A model generated the notes under the pieces. The model worked only from the letters and a program-made list of their open reading frames with translations. It did not search any database and was not told the DNA's origin. A stretch of 64,000 nt of DNA from Reichenbachiella faecimaris (GTDB taxonomy: Bacteria; Bacteroidota; Bacteroidia; Cytophagales; Cyclobacteriaceae), in contig NZ_FWYF01000001.1 in NCBI RefSeq assembly GCF_900176375.1, positions 1,622,449-1,686,448 on the forward strand, in the 5' to 3' direction. Of this stretch, positions 16,262 through 25,807 are shown piece after piece (the first letter of the stretch is position 1; every line of letters starts with the position of its first letter). Both the position numbers and the translations under genes were made by a program.

Positions 16262-16295
16262 AAAAACCTCTTGGGCTTACTCAAGAGGTTTTTTT
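16262..16295 (+). terminator. Rho-independent terminator
   Basis: AACCTCTTG and CAAGAGGTT form a perfect 9-bp stem around an 8-nt loop (16274-16281), followed by a run of T. It closes the lipoprotein transcript that ends at 16240. Confidence 0.9.
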
Positions 16296-16354
16296 GTGTC
16301 TATCCTTTTTTACTCTGATCAAAAAACATGTACATTTAGATAAAACACACAGTC

Positions 16355-17308
16355 ATGAAAACATATTCATTGAACAACGGAGATCAAATGCCAGCACTTG
16401 GATTAGGCACCTGGAAATCCGAACCTGGAGAAGTCTATAAAGTCATTCGCACGGCCATATCTGTAGGGTATAGACACTTCGACTGTGCATATATCTACCA
16501 AAACGAAGTAGAAATAGGTGCTGCTTTGAATGATGCCATCATGACTGGTGAAGTCAATCGTGAAGAACTTTGGATCACTTCCAAACTATGGAACACTCAC
16601 CATAAACAAGATGAGGTCAATGAATGCCTGAAAATTACACTCAAATCCTTGCAGCTCGATTATCTAGACCTCTATCTTGTACATTGGCCAGTGGCACACC
16701 ATAAAGATGTCATCTTCCCTCAGGATGGATCTGGACTTGTAAGCTTGTCTGAAATTTCTTTGGAGGAGACATGGAGAGGAATGGAAAAAGTAAAGGCTGC
16801 TGGGCTAGCCAAGCACATTGGAGTATCCAATTTCAGTGCTAAAAAAATTAAACAAATCAATGATTCAGCCACACATAAAATAGAAGTCAATCAAGTGGAA
16901 TTGCATCCCCTGCTTCAACAAAAGGATTTATTAGCGTTTTGCAAAGAAGAAAACATCATCGTGACGGCCTATTCTCCTCTTGGCTCAAGAGACCGTGCCG
17001 TTCAAATGAAGGCTGAAAACGAACCAGATTTATTCGAAATTCCTACCATTCAAAAGATAGCTGAGAACCATGATTGTTCGCCTGCTCAGGTGCTCATCGC
17101 GTGGGCAGTGAATAGAGAGACGGCAGTAATCCCAAAATCAACCCACGAGGCAAGACTGAAGCAAAATCTGGAAGCGGCTAATCTCTCCCTATCCAAAGAC
17201 GAAATGAATGAAATCAGTGTATTGGATAAACATTTCAGATATGTAACTGGTGGCTTCTTTGCCCTTCCAGGTTCTGATTATACCCTAGCCAATCTTTGGG
17301 ATGAATAA
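16355..17308 (+). CDS. Aldo/keto reductase
   Basis: A 317-residue NADPH-dependent oxidoreductase of the AKR superfamily. The four catalytic residues are recognisable: Asp43 (HFDCAYIYQNE), Tyr48, Lys77 (ITSKLWN) and His110 (LVHWP). The start LNNGDQMPALGLGTWKS and the C-terminal VIPKSTHEARLKQNLEA cofactor-binding motif are standard. It would reduce aldehydes or sugars to alcohols. The sequence resembles animal and plant aldose-reductase-like members; the physiological substrate is unknown. It stands between a terminator and the chitinase gene, apparently a single-gene unit. Confidence 0.93.
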   Translation: MKTYSLNNGDQMPALGLGTWKSEPGEVYKVIRTAISVGYRHFDCAYIYQNEVEIGAALNDAIMTGEVNREELWITSKLWNTHHKQDEVNECLKITLKSLQLDYLDLYLVHWPVAHHKDVIFPQDGSGLVSLSEISLEETWRGMEKVKAAGLAKHIGVSNFSAKKIKQINDSATHKIEVNQVELHPLLQQKDLLAFCKEENIIVTAYSPLGSRDRAVQMKAENEPDLFEIPTIQKIAENHDCSPAQVLIAWAVNRETAVIPKSTHEARLKQNLEAANLSLSKDEMNEISVLDKHFRYVTGGFFALPGSDYTLANLWDE

Positions 17309-17433
17309 AATCTAAAGTCCATTCAGATACCCAAGGTTACGGTTTAGCGAAAACCTTTTTCTGATCTACCTGTATGGTTTACCTTCCTAATCGAAGGCAT
17401 GATGAATTCATTTTTCATCTTTAAACATCATAT

Positions 17434-18555
17434 ATGATTATTAGAAATTATTTATCAATTATAGGCTTCGCCCTCGTCTGGATTGCCTGCAGCACGCAAG
17501 AGACACCAAAGGATGCAACCCTTGAATCAGATGAATCATCTCTTGATATTATTGCTTATTACAGTGGTAGTGGATCTAATATCACAGATTATCCAATAGA
17601 TAAGTTGAATCAAATTATTTATAGTTTTATGCATCTGAAGGGCAATCAGTTAGCGATTGATAACGCAGAGGATAGCATTTCTCTCCTACAGATCACAGCA
17701 CTCAAAAAGCAATATCCAGATTTAAAAGTGCTGGTATCTCTTGGTGGATGGGGTGGTTGTGAGACCTGCTCTTCTGTTTTCTCAAAGGATGAAAACAGAA
17801 AGGCCTTTGCGACTTCAGTGGTGAAAGTTCTCAAGAACTACCATGCAGATGGTATTGACTTAGACTGGGAATATCCTGCGATTGAAGGATTTCCTGGTCA
17901 TGAATTCAAACCTGAAGACAAACAGAATTTCACGGCTCTGGTCAAAGCGTTGCGCATGGCCATGGGAGATGAATATGAACTTAGTTTTGCAGCTGGAGGC
18001 TTTGACAAATTTCTAATAGAATCTGTAGAATGGGATCAAGTGATGCCATTGTTCAACCGAGTAAATCTGATGTCATACGACTTAATCAATGGTTTTAGCA
18101 CGGAGACAGGACATCACACAGCTTTGTACTCGAATGCATCTCAAAAAGTATCAACAGATTACGCGATCCAATTTCTGGATTCTATAGGGGTGCCCCTGCA
18201 CAAAATTATTATTGGTGCTGCCTTCTATGCGCGAGTATGGGAAAACGTATCAGCTGAGAACAATGGCCTATACCAGTCCGGTAAATTCTTGAAAGGCATC
18301 AGCTATCCAAATCTTGACAGTATGCTATCAGCTGAAAACAGCTTCAAGACCTACTGGGATAGTACGACCATGGCACCTTATGCCTACAATCAGCGTCTTG
18401 GTCAGTTTGCTACTTACGATAGCCCTAAATCTCTGGCAGCCAAGGTACAATATGCAAAAGACAAAAAGCTAGGCGGAATTATGTTTTGGGAACTTAGAAA
18501 TGACAAGAGGCAAAATGGTTTATTGGACGCCATTTACAGCGCGGTATATGAATAA
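17434..18555 (+). CDS. Glycoside hydrolase family 18 chitinase, lipoprotein
   Basis: A 373-residue GH18 enzyme with a signal sequence and lipobox ALVWIAC (Cys19), so it is membrane-anchored, probably at the cell surface. The catalytic DxxDxDxE motif reads DGIDLDWEY with the acid/base Glu at about residue 146. Other GH18 strands are YYSGSG, IIYSFMHLKG, LVSLGGWGG, VNLMSYDLING (barrel strand with the substrate-binding Tyr-Asp) and GGIMFWELRND. It would cleave chitin or other beta-1,4-GlcNAc chains. It has no binding modules and no type IX sorting tail; lipidation replaces them. A stem-loop follows at 18596. Confidence 0.93.
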   Translation: MIIRNYLSIIGFALVWIACSTQETPKDATLESDESSLDIIAYYSGSGSNITDYPIDKLNQIIYSFMHLKGNQLAIDNAEDSISLLQITALKKQYPDLKVLVSLGGWGGCETCSSVFSKDENRKAFATSVVKVLKNYHADGIDLDWEYPAIEGFPGHEFKPEDKQNFTALVKALRMAMGDEYELSFAAGGFDKFLIESVEWDQVMPLFNRVNLMSYDLINGFSTETGHHTALYSNASQKVSTDYAIQFLDSIGVPLHKIIIGAAFYARVWENVSAENNGLYQSGKFLKGISYPNLDSMLSAENSFKTYWDSTTMAPYAYNQRLGQFATYDSPKSLAAKVQYAKDKKLGGIMFWELRNDKRQNGLLDAIYSAVYE

Positions 18556-18595
18556 ACCCGAGCGCTATAATTAGACATTACCTATCATAGGTATT

Positions 18596-18634
18596 AAAGC
18601 CAGATCAAATTATTGATTTGGCTTTACTTTTCTA
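18596..18634 (+). terminator. Probable terminator after the chitinase gene
   Basis: AAAGCCAGATCAA (18596-18608) pairs with TTGATTTGGCTTT (18613-18625) with one mismatch, across a 4-nt loop, followed by ACTTTTC. The T-run is short, so strength is uncertain. Confidence 0.65.
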
Positions 18635-18688
18635 ATCCAATCTTTTAAATTGCCTCCATTCTTAAGAGACGATCATTAAATCAATACC

Positions 18689-19501
18689 ATGAAGAATATT
18701 CTAAACATCCTATGTATTGCCTGGCTTGCAACTACTATAGTTGCCTGCAATTCAGGTAAAAAGTCTGAAGAAGCTGATAAAGCAACTTTGGAAAATGTAA
18801 AAGAAAAAGTAGAGAAAGAGTTTGAATACCCTATTCCCACTTCTTTTGAAGTGACCGAATTGCTACAGGATGCTGGGGCAGCTTTCGTTTGGAACATTAC
18901 CAATCCAAGTGAAAACGTAGACAAATACGAAACGCAAAGAGACAAGGCACTGAACTTGGGTATTTATGGCGCAGACTTGAGCTATGCTTGTACGTACAAT
19001 AGCCAAGAAGAAACCATGCAAATGTTGAAGGCTTCAAAAGTGCTAATAGATGGTTTGGAAATCCCTGGAATATTTGATGACGAGATGGTAGCTAGAGTGG
19101 AAAAAAACCTTGACAACAAGGATTCTTTAATTCTAATTGTAACCAAATCATTCTATAATACTTACACAGAACTTAACAAGGCTGGGCAAGACAAAATGTC
19201 TTTCTTAGTGGTGGCAGGCAGCTGGATTGAAGGCCTGTATATAACTTGTCAATTGGCTATTTCTAGCGACTACGACCCAAGGATGCTCAATATTGTAGCT
19301 GAACAAAAAAAATCCGCTATCAAATTGGCTGAATTTGCCTCTCAATATGCAGACGATGCAGATATCGAATCAGTAAGACCACTATTGGAATTTATGAAAA
19401 TTATCTATGAGGGTATTGACCCAGCTACTGGAATTACTAAGGGCCAGTTGGACGATATCTCTAGCAATGTAGAGAGCACAAGAGACGATATCATTGGCTA
19501 A
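18689..19501 (+). CDS. Conserved lipoprotein of unknown function
   Basis: A 270-residue protein with lipobox TIVAC (Cys20) followed by a charged stretch (KKSEEADKATLENVKEKVEK) likely to be helical. The rest is predicted mostly alpha-helical, with no catalytic motif I recognise. LNLGIYGADLSYACTYN and FLVVAGSWIEGLYITCQLA look like conserved hydrophobic core segments, and I recall similar sequences as Bacteroidota hypothetical lipoproteins. It lies upstream of, but is separated by a strong terminator from, the ABC fusion gene. No function assigned. Confidence 0.7.
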   Translation: MKNILNILCIAWLATTIVACNSGKKSEEADKATLENVKEKVEKEFEYPIPTSFEVTELLQDAGAAFVWNITNPSENVDKYETQRDKALNLGIYGADLSYACTYNSQEETMQMLKASKVLIDGLEIPGIFDDEMVARVEKNLDNKDSLILIVTKSFYNTYTELNKAGQDKMSFLVVAGSWIEGLYITCQLAISSDYDPRMLNIVAEQKKSAIKLAEFASQYADDADIESVRPLLEFMKIIYEGIDPATGITKGQLDDISSNVESTRDDIIG

Positions 19502-19530
19502 GCTTAATTAGCCAAAAATCAATTAATTGA

Positions 19531-19564
19531 AAGGCATCCCATACATTGGGATGCCTTTTTTTCT
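19531..19564 (+). terminator. Rho-independent terminator
   Basis: AAGGCATCCCA (19531-19541) and TGGGATGCCTT (19547-19557) form a perfect 11-bp stem around TACAT, followed by a T-run. Confidence 0.93.
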
Positions 19565-19603
19565 ATATTTAATTTCTAAACCCTTAACAAAGAACTTTAC
19601 TAC

Positions 19604-22600
19604 ATGAGTGAATCGATTATCAACGCCTTGATGCGCTTGTTTGCCATTATTGAAAGTGTCAAAGATGAAGTTGTTGATTCGGGTCATATCATTGTACAGC
19701 CCTACTTACAAGCTCAGCTCAATCACGAACTCGCTGAGCAATACCTGAATTTATACCAAGATTACGTTGAGTTTTATCGTCGCGAAGCCTCCTCCTCAGA
19801 AGAAGAATTGGAGAATGAAACCAAGAATATTATTCAGGTCACGAAAATTTGCCAACAGCTCAACAAAGAGCTTCTTCAGCATGAGCGGGTTATCGTATTT
19901 ATTCAGCTCGTAGAGCTGATAAATACAGATAATAAAGTCTCTGAAAAAGAGAATGACTTTATGCAACTGGTGGCGCTCAATTTCAACCTGCCCAAGCAGG
20001 AAATTGGTGACATTACCTCTTTCATCCTGGATCCTCAAATAAAGGAACTGTCCAAACCCAATGGCATGATTATCGACAATAAGGTGACCGAATGGCCAGA
20101 GGAAATTGCTTGGATGATGAAGAAAAAGAAGGAACCTGGCATCACTGAATTCAGGCATATTCATGTCGAAAACTTATTTGGGCAAATCAAAGTACTCTTT
20201 ATTCAGAGCATAGGCACATTTGTCGTGCAGTATGATGGGCCGCTCAATTTGTATTTGGAAGGAAACAAAATATCCAAAAACAAAACTTATATTCTAAAAT
20301 CAGGCTCAATTATTAAGGGCAGTACCATAGAACCCATATACGAATCTGAGATTAGTAAAAGATTCTTGCTCGACCTCAAAAAGGTAAACCTGGTATTGCA
20401 CGGAGACGAAATGCAATTCCGATTCAAAAACAGCACAAACGGCATCCAGCCGTTCAGTTTTTATGAGGAATCTGGTCAACTCATTGGCATTATGGGTGGA
20501 AGTGGCACGGGCAAATCCACCTTAATCAATCTACTGAATGGTAAACTAGAACCATCAGATGGAAAAATAAAAATCAATGGACATAGTATACCCAGATGTG
20601 TACAGTCTGGAGTTATTGGCTATGTGCCTCAGGATGACCTTTTGTTTGAAGAGCTGACCGTTTATCAAAACTTGTATTTCAACGCCAGATTGTCTTTCAG
20701 CGATTTCTCTAAAAAGAGATTGGATCAAGCCATCAATAAAGTGCTCGAAGATCTGGATATAGACGAAATCAGAGATTTAGAAGTAGGCAGCCCACTCAAC
20801 AAATTCATCAGTGGTGGACAAAGAAAAAGACTCAATATTGCTCTAGAATTGCTTAGAGAGCCCTCCGTCTTGTTTGTAGATGAGCCTACTTCAGGCCTGT
20901 CTTCAATGGATTCTGAGGTGGTGATGAATCTATTGAAAGAGCAGAGCAGAAAAGGCAAACTCGTCATTGCGATCATTCACCAGCCCTCATCTGACATTTA
21001 CAAATTGTTTGATAAGCTCTGGCTTTTGGATAAAGGTGGTTACCCCATTTATAATGGCAACCCAGTAGACGCTGTGGTGTATTTCAAAACTATGAATACA
21101 CAAGTGAATGCTGCTGAAAGCGAATGCCGCGTTTGCGGAAACGTTATACCAGAGCAAATTCTTCACATCATTGAATCAAAAGAGATCAATGAAAGTGGTG
21201 AAGCCACCAAAAGGCGGAAAATTGCTCCAGCAGAATGGTACGATAAATACAAGGAGAACATTGCTCCAAAAATCAAGAAAATCAAGTTTCAAACGGCTTT
21301 GCCTCCTTCCAACTTCCTGATCCCTAACCTTGCACAGCAGTCCAATATCTTCTTCCAAAGGATTCTGCTCTCAAAAAAAACCAATCTTCAGTACATCCTA
21401 CTGAATCTATTCGAACCTCCCCTTTTAGCACTGATCCTTGGGATACTTTCTAAGTATTCTGAAGCATCTCAATATATTTTCAGTGAAAACAAAAACATTC
21501 CAGTTTACCTTTTCATGACTGTAGTGGTATCCCTTTTCCTCGGATTATCAGTAAGTGCTGAAGAAATTTTTAAGGACAAAAAAGTACTAGAGAGAGAATC
21601 ATTTTTGAACCTCAGCAGATTCAGCTATATCAATTCAAAAATCATCTACCTCTTTGGCCTCTCTGCACTACAGATGTTCATTTTTGTTTGGTTTGGCAAC
21701 TATCTTTTAGAAATAAAGAGTCTCAGCTTAAGTTTTTGGCTGGTTTTGTTCTCAACTGCCTGTTTTGCCAATATGGTAGGACTGAATATTTCCTCTGGAC
21801 TGAATTCAATTGTGACCATTTACATTTTGATTCCTCTGATACTGGTTCCACAACTGCTATTAGGTGGTGCCATGATCAAATTTGACGAACTGCATTACAA
21901 AATTGGAGACAAAAAACACGTACCTCTTGTAGGAGATGCTATGGTTTCACGATGGGCTTACGAAGCTTTGGCTGTTGAACTTTTCAGAAACAACGACTAT
22001 GAAAAGCACTTTTTTGGTTACGACAAAAGAATGAGTGACGCCAGTTTTAATTTTGCCTACCTCATCCCCAAAATACAAACCAAGCTGAAGTTGGTTTATC
22101 AAAATATAGAAGCTGGAAATCAGTCCTCTGCCCTTCAGCATGAAATAGATCTCTGTCGAAAGGAGTTAGAAAAATTGCAGGTCAAGGACGGCAATACGCA
22201 ATTCTATCGTTTGCGTTTTCTTACGATGAATAAGTATGATTCCACATCACACCATCAGATTTTAGCACAGTTAAACTTGCTCAGGAAAAAGTACAAAAAT
22301 CTAAAAGATGAAGCTGTAAAAGAACGAGAAGCACATTATTATGAATTGGTAGAGTCCATTGGCAAAGATGGATTGCTCGATCTTAAAAACAACAGTCATA
22401 ACAAGACACTTGAAAATCTGGTCACAAATCGAGACGAAATAGAGAAAATTTACGAAGCAGAAGATGAGCTGATTCAGAAAAAAGACCCAATTTTCAAAAC
22501 ACCTGATTCAAACATAGGAAATGCGCATTTTTATGCGCCAGTCAAGGTTTTTGGGAATGTCCAAATCAGCACCTTTTACTGCAATATCATCATTATCTGG

Positions 22601-22690
22601 TTGATGACGGCATTTTTCTATATAACCTTATACTATGATACACTCAGGAAATGCCTGTCCTTTATTACCAACAAATTCACGAAATACTAG
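19604..22690 (+). CDS. TerB-like / ABC ATPase / ABC-2 membrane fusion protein
   Basis: A 1028-residue fusion. Residues 1-150 are alpha-helical with a TerB-like segment (VELINTDNKVSEKENDFMQL). A beta-rich stretch follows (about 190-265). The ABC ATPase spans about 270-490, with Walker A GGSGTGKST near 298, signature SGGQRKR near 404 and Walker B VLFVDEPTSGLSS near 424. A lone CxxC (ECRVCG) lies near 508. ABC-2-type membrane helices (about 593-770) precede a long charged coiled-coil region (about 820-985) and a last membrane helix (about 996-1015). The order ATPase-then-membrane is the ABCG half-transporter layout, so it probably acts as a dimer. Cargo is unknown. Its 3' end runs almost directly into the metalloprotease gene. 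Confidence 0.82.
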   Translation: MSESIINALMRLFAIIESVKDEVVDSGHIIVQPYLQAQLNHELAEQYLNLYQDYVEFYRREASSSEEELENETKNIIQVTKICQQLNKELLQHERVIVFIQLVELINTDNKVSEKENDFMQLVALNFNLPKQEIGDITSFILDPQIKELSKPNGMIIDNKVTEWPEEIAWMMKKKKEPGITEFRHIHVENLFGQIKVLFIQSIGTFVVQYDGPLNLYLEGNKISKNKTYILKSGSIIKGSTIEPIYESEISKRFLLDLKKVNLVLHGDEMQFRFKNSTNGIQPFSFYEESGQLIGIMGGSGTGKSTLINLLNGKLEPSDGKIKINGHSIPRCVQSGVIGYVPQDDLLFEELTVYQNLYFNARLSFSDFSKKRLDQAINKVLEDLDIDEIRDLEVGSPLNKFISGGQRKRLNIALELLREPSVLFVDEPTSGLSSMDSEVVMNLLKEQSRKGKLVIAIIHQPSSDIYKLFDKLWLLDKGGYPIYNGNPVDAVVYFKTMNTQVNAAESECRVCGNVIPEQILHIIESKEINESGEATKRRKIAPAEWYDKYKENIAPKIKKIKFQTALPPSNFLIPNLAQQSNIFFQRILLSKKTNLQYILLNLFEPPLLALILGILSKYSEASQYIFSENKNIPVYLFMTVVVSLFLGLSVSAEEIFKDKKVLERESFLNLSRFSYINSKIIYLFGLSALQMFIFVWFGNYLLEIKSLSLSFWLVLFSTACFANMVGLNISSGLNSIVTIYILIPLILVPQLLLGGAMIKFDELHYKIGDKKHVPLVGDAMVSRWAYEALAVELFRNNDYEKHFFGYDKRMSDASFNFAYLIPKIQTKLKLVYQNIEAGNQSSALQHEIDLCRKELEKLQVKDGNTQFYRLRFLTMNKYDSTSHHQILAQLNLLRKKYKNLKDEAVKEREAHYYELVESIGKDGLLDLKNNSHNKTLENLVTNRDEIEKIYEAEDELIQKKDPIFKTPDSNIGNAHFYAPVKVFGNVQISTFYCNIIIIWLMTAFFYITLYYDTLRKCLSFITNKFTKY

Positions 22691-22718
22691 TCAAGACCCA
22701 AAAACTCAACAATCCACA

Positions 22719-25163
22719 ATGAAGCTCTCTTATATTTTTGCCATACTGACGCTGATGTGTCTGGATGCCACTTGCCAAAAAAGAAAAAAAGAAAAACCTT
22801 CAGAATCATCTGATGTGATGACTGAGCATATTTCTCATGGATTCATAGACTACGCTGTGGATAATGCAACTGATCGCCTTTATCTCTATGTTTCTCGTCT
22901 AGAGGAAGAATTTCTCTATTTACCTTCTTTATCATCTGGTCTTGGATCCAATGATATTGGTCTGGATCGTGGGCAGTTGAGCAGTGAGAAGGTTGTGAAA
23001 TTCACAAAAGCCGGAAACAAACTTCTACTCATCCAGCCGAACTATAGCTTTCGAGCCATCAGTGACAATACAGATGAAACACGTGCCGTCAAAGAAGCTT
23101 TTGCCCAATCTGTAATCGCGGGGTTTGAGATTATTGAAAGCACGAATGGGATATACAAAATCGACATTACAGATTTCATCATAAGAGATGCTGTAGGCAT
23201 TTCCCAAACCCTGGCTCGAACGAATCAGGGAAAATATCAACTAGACAAAAGTCGATCTGCGCTGAATACTGAAAGATTAAAGAATTTCCCTAAAAACACT
23301 GAACTTGATGCCATCCTCACCTTGGTAGGTGAGCCAAAGGACGATTGGATTCATTCTGTGACACCGTCAGCTGAAGTCGTTACAGTCACCGTACATCACT
23401 CATTCGTCGCACTTCCTGATGGCAACTATCAAAAAAGGAAATTTGATCCAAGAGCCGGATATTACGGCATTGCATACGCTGACTATGCTACGCCAATAGG
23501 TGACCCTCTGTTGAAAAAATTTACTTGTAGACACAGACTGGTCAAAAAAGATCCTGAAGCAGCACAATCAGAAGCAGTAGAACCCATTATATACTATCTG
23601 GACAGAGGTGCACCCGAACCCATAAGAAGTGCATTATTAGAAGGTGCTTCTTGGTGGAATCAAGCTTTTGAAGCCGCAGGATTCAAAGATGCTTTTCAGG
23701 TTCAACTTTTACCAGAAGGCATAGACCCTATGGATGCCAGATACAACATCATACAATGGGTGCACAGATCAACCAGAGGATGGTCTTATGGTGCCAGCGT
23801 GGTAGATCCCAGAACTGGTGAAATAATTAAAGGACACGTCACGCTGGGCTCGTTGAGAGTGAGGCAAGACTATCTCATAGCAGAAGGATTGCTCTCTCCC
23901 TATTCAAATGACTCAGCAGTAAACCCAGCCATGAAACAAATGGCGCTGGCACGATTGAGACAGCTATCAGCTCATGAAGTCGGCCATACGCTAGGCTTGG
24001 CTCATAGCTACGCCTCAAGTGCAGAAGGCCGTGCTTCAGTCATGGATTATCCACACCCAAAAATTGATCTGATTGATGGCGAAATCTCACTAGACAGTGC
24101 TTATGATTACAAAATTGGTGCTTGGGACAAAGTAGCCATTGCCTACGGATATACTCAGTTTCCTGAAAATACAAATGAGGAAGATGCGCTGAATGACATC
24201 ATAGCCAAATCATTGGCCAATGGTTTGACTTTCCTCTCTGATCAGGATGCGCGGCCAACGGGTGGTTCACATCCCTTTGCCCACCTTTGGGACAATGGTA
24301 AAAATCCAGCAAAAGAACTTAGTCACTTAATGACTGTTCGCTCAATTGCGCTTGAGAACCTAGGGGCAAACACCATTCAGAATGGCGTACCTTATGCCCA
24401 TCTGGAAGAAGTATTGGTGCCAATATACTTTCTACACAGGTATCAAGTGGAAGCTACTGTCAAACTGATTGGTGGTAGAAACTATAGATATGCGCTCAAA
24501 GGAGATGGTCAGCTTGTCACGCAAGTAGTGCCAGGGGTTTCGCAGGTGCATGCTATAGATGAATTGTTAAAAACAGTACAGCCACAGGCATTGGGTTTTC
24601 CAGAAAAATTACTTAATCTACTGCCACCACGGCCATTGCACGAAAGTCGAACCAATGAGTTAATCAAACTGCGTACAAGTCCAAATTTTGATGCGCTGGG
24701 TGCAGCAGAAACAGCCGCAGATTTCACCTTTGGGCTGATGCTAAACCCACGGCGAGTCTCTCGTATGATTGAGTATTATAGCAGAGATGCCAGCCAGCCA
24801 GGACTTGAATTTCTACTCAACAAAATGCTAGCTGCAACTTGGTTTCAAAAACCTCAAACAGGTTATTTTGGTGAGATTCAACATGTCGTAAACCTAAGTT
24901 TGTTGAATCATTTGATGCAATTGGCTACCAGCAATCAAACGAATCCACAGGCCAATGCCATGGCCTATCAGGCCATCCAGAAGTTAAAAACGAATCTTAC
25001 TTCTAAATCTCCAGCTCATGACAAGGGAACTATGGCCAATCGTAAATATGCTTTGGAGCTTATTCATCAGTTCCACGACGATCCGTCTGACTTTGAAGTT
25101 AAATCAGCACAAGAAATTCCTGCAGGATCTCCTATTGGAATGGACTTTAGCTGTGGCTTTTGA
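22719..25163 (+). CDS. Secreted zinc-dependent metalloprotease (DUF5117/DUF4953 family)
   Basis: I take the ATG at 22719 (MKLSYIFAILTLMCLDATCQKR), which gives a signal peptide and an 814-residue protein; a reading from 22635 adds 28 residues inside the preceding gene. The metzincin zinc motif HEVGHTLGLAHS and the Met-turn SVMDYPHP are clear. N-terminal barrel-like sequence (RLYLYVSRLEEEFLYLPSL) and the C-terminal helical part match the large Bacteroidota DUF5117/DUF4953 proteases. It is exported to the periplasm or outer membrane; the possible Cys near residue 19 (DATC) leaves lipidation open. It begins 28 bp after the ABC fusion gene, so the two are likely co-transcribed. Confidence 0.88.
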   Translation: MKLSYIFAILTLMCLDATCQKRKKEKPSESSDVMTEHISHGFIDYAVDNATDRLYLYVSRLEEEFLYLPSLSSGLGSNDIGLDRGQLSSEKVVKFTKAGNKLLLIQPNYSFRAISDNTDETRAVKEAFAQSVIAGFEIIESTNGIYKIDITDFIIRDAVGISQTLARTNQGKYQLDKSRSALNTERLKNFPKNTELDAILTLVGEPKDDWIHSVTPSAEVVTVTVHHSFVALPDGNYQKRKFDPRAGYYGIAYADYATPIGDPLLKKFTCRHRLVKKDPEAAQSEAVEPIIYYLDRGAPEPIRSALLEGASWWNQAFEAAGFKDAFQVQLLPEGIDPMDARYNIIQWVHRSTRGWSYGASVVDPRTGEIIKGHVTLGSLRVRQDYLIAEGLLSPYSNDSAVNPAMKQMALARLRQLSAHEVGHTLGLAHSYASSAEGRASVMDYPHPKIDLIDGEISLDSAYDYKIGAWDKVAIAYGYTQFPENTNEEDALNDIIAKSLANGLTFLSDQDARPTGGSHPFAHLWDNGKNPAKELSHLMTVRSIALENLGANTIQNGVPYAHLEEVLVPIYFLHRYQVEATVKLIGGRNYRYALKGDGQLVTQVVPGVSQVHAIDELLKTVQPQALGFPEKLLNLLPPRPLHESRTNELIKLRTSPNFDALGAAETAADFTFGLMLNPRRVSRMIEYYSRDASQPGLEFLLNKMLAATWFQKPQTGYFGEIQHVVNLSLLNHLMQLATSNQTNPQANAMAYQAIQKLKTNLTSKSPAHDKGTMANRKYALELIHQFHDDPSDFEVKSAQEIPAGSPIGMDFSCGF

Positions 25164-25165
25164 AA

Positions 25166-25708
25166 TTATTTAGATTTCCTAAATGCCTTAATACTAGCAT
25201 TGAGCTGGTAATTGTTGCATGGCCCGTAGCAGTCAGTGGATAACTCATAGTAAGGAACATTTTCACTTTCTATGACCAAAAAACTGAGGTAACTCATTTG
25301 AGAAACAATTTCTGAATTTATCACTCCGCTAATCACGATAGGTTCGGCATAATTAGGGGCTGAATAATATTCTATAAGATCCGTTTGAGCAGCGTGGATG
25401 ACTTCATCATTTGCATCAAAAAATTCAATTTCCAAGCGAAGCCTTACTCCAATCTCTTCACCTTTCACATTTAGATCTCCTGTCAAAAGATAATTACCCG
25501 TTTTCTTAAGTGCGACTTCTGCATTAGTCATTCGCCAGTCTGTGCCTTCATTTTGAGGATACAATATGTCATTTTCAAATTTGAAATATTTACAATCATC
25601 TGAAGCACAATGACTTTCGAGATTATATCCATTGTTGATTTTCTCGACCTGGCAAATACCCATTCGAAAAATGGCCATATACAGGCACAATACGATTACC
25701 TTTTTCAT
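25166..25708 (-). CDS. Secreted protein of unknown function
   Basis: A 180-residue protein with a signal peptide (about 1-20, ending MGICQ). Two cysteine pairs frame the mature domain: HCASDDCKYF near the start and TDCYGPCNNYQ near the end, so disulfides are likely. The middle is beta-rich (GNYLLTGDLNVKGEEIGVRLRLEIEFFD) and could be a jelly-roll or carbohydrate-binding-like fold; that is inference from pattern only. It converges with the metalloprotease gene with 2 bp between the stops and is separated by 99 bp from the barrel gene upstream on the same strand. No family recognised. Confidence 0.7.
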   Translation of the reverse strand: MKKVIVLCLYMAIFRMGICQVEKINNGYNLESHCASDDCKYFKFENDILYPQNEGTDWRMTNAEVALKKTGNYLLTGDLNVKGEEIGVRLRLEIEFFDANDEVIHAAQTDLIEYYSAPNYAEPIVISGVINSEIVSQMSYLSFLVIESENVPYYELSTDCYGPCNNYQLNASIKAFRKSK

Positions 25709-25807
25709 TTCAATCTTTCTTTGGTTGAAACTGAAAATTAGATTTTACTACTCTAAAAAAATATGGGTTTCTGCAGACCAGACCATGTTTTATAATATCA
25801 TGTCCAT

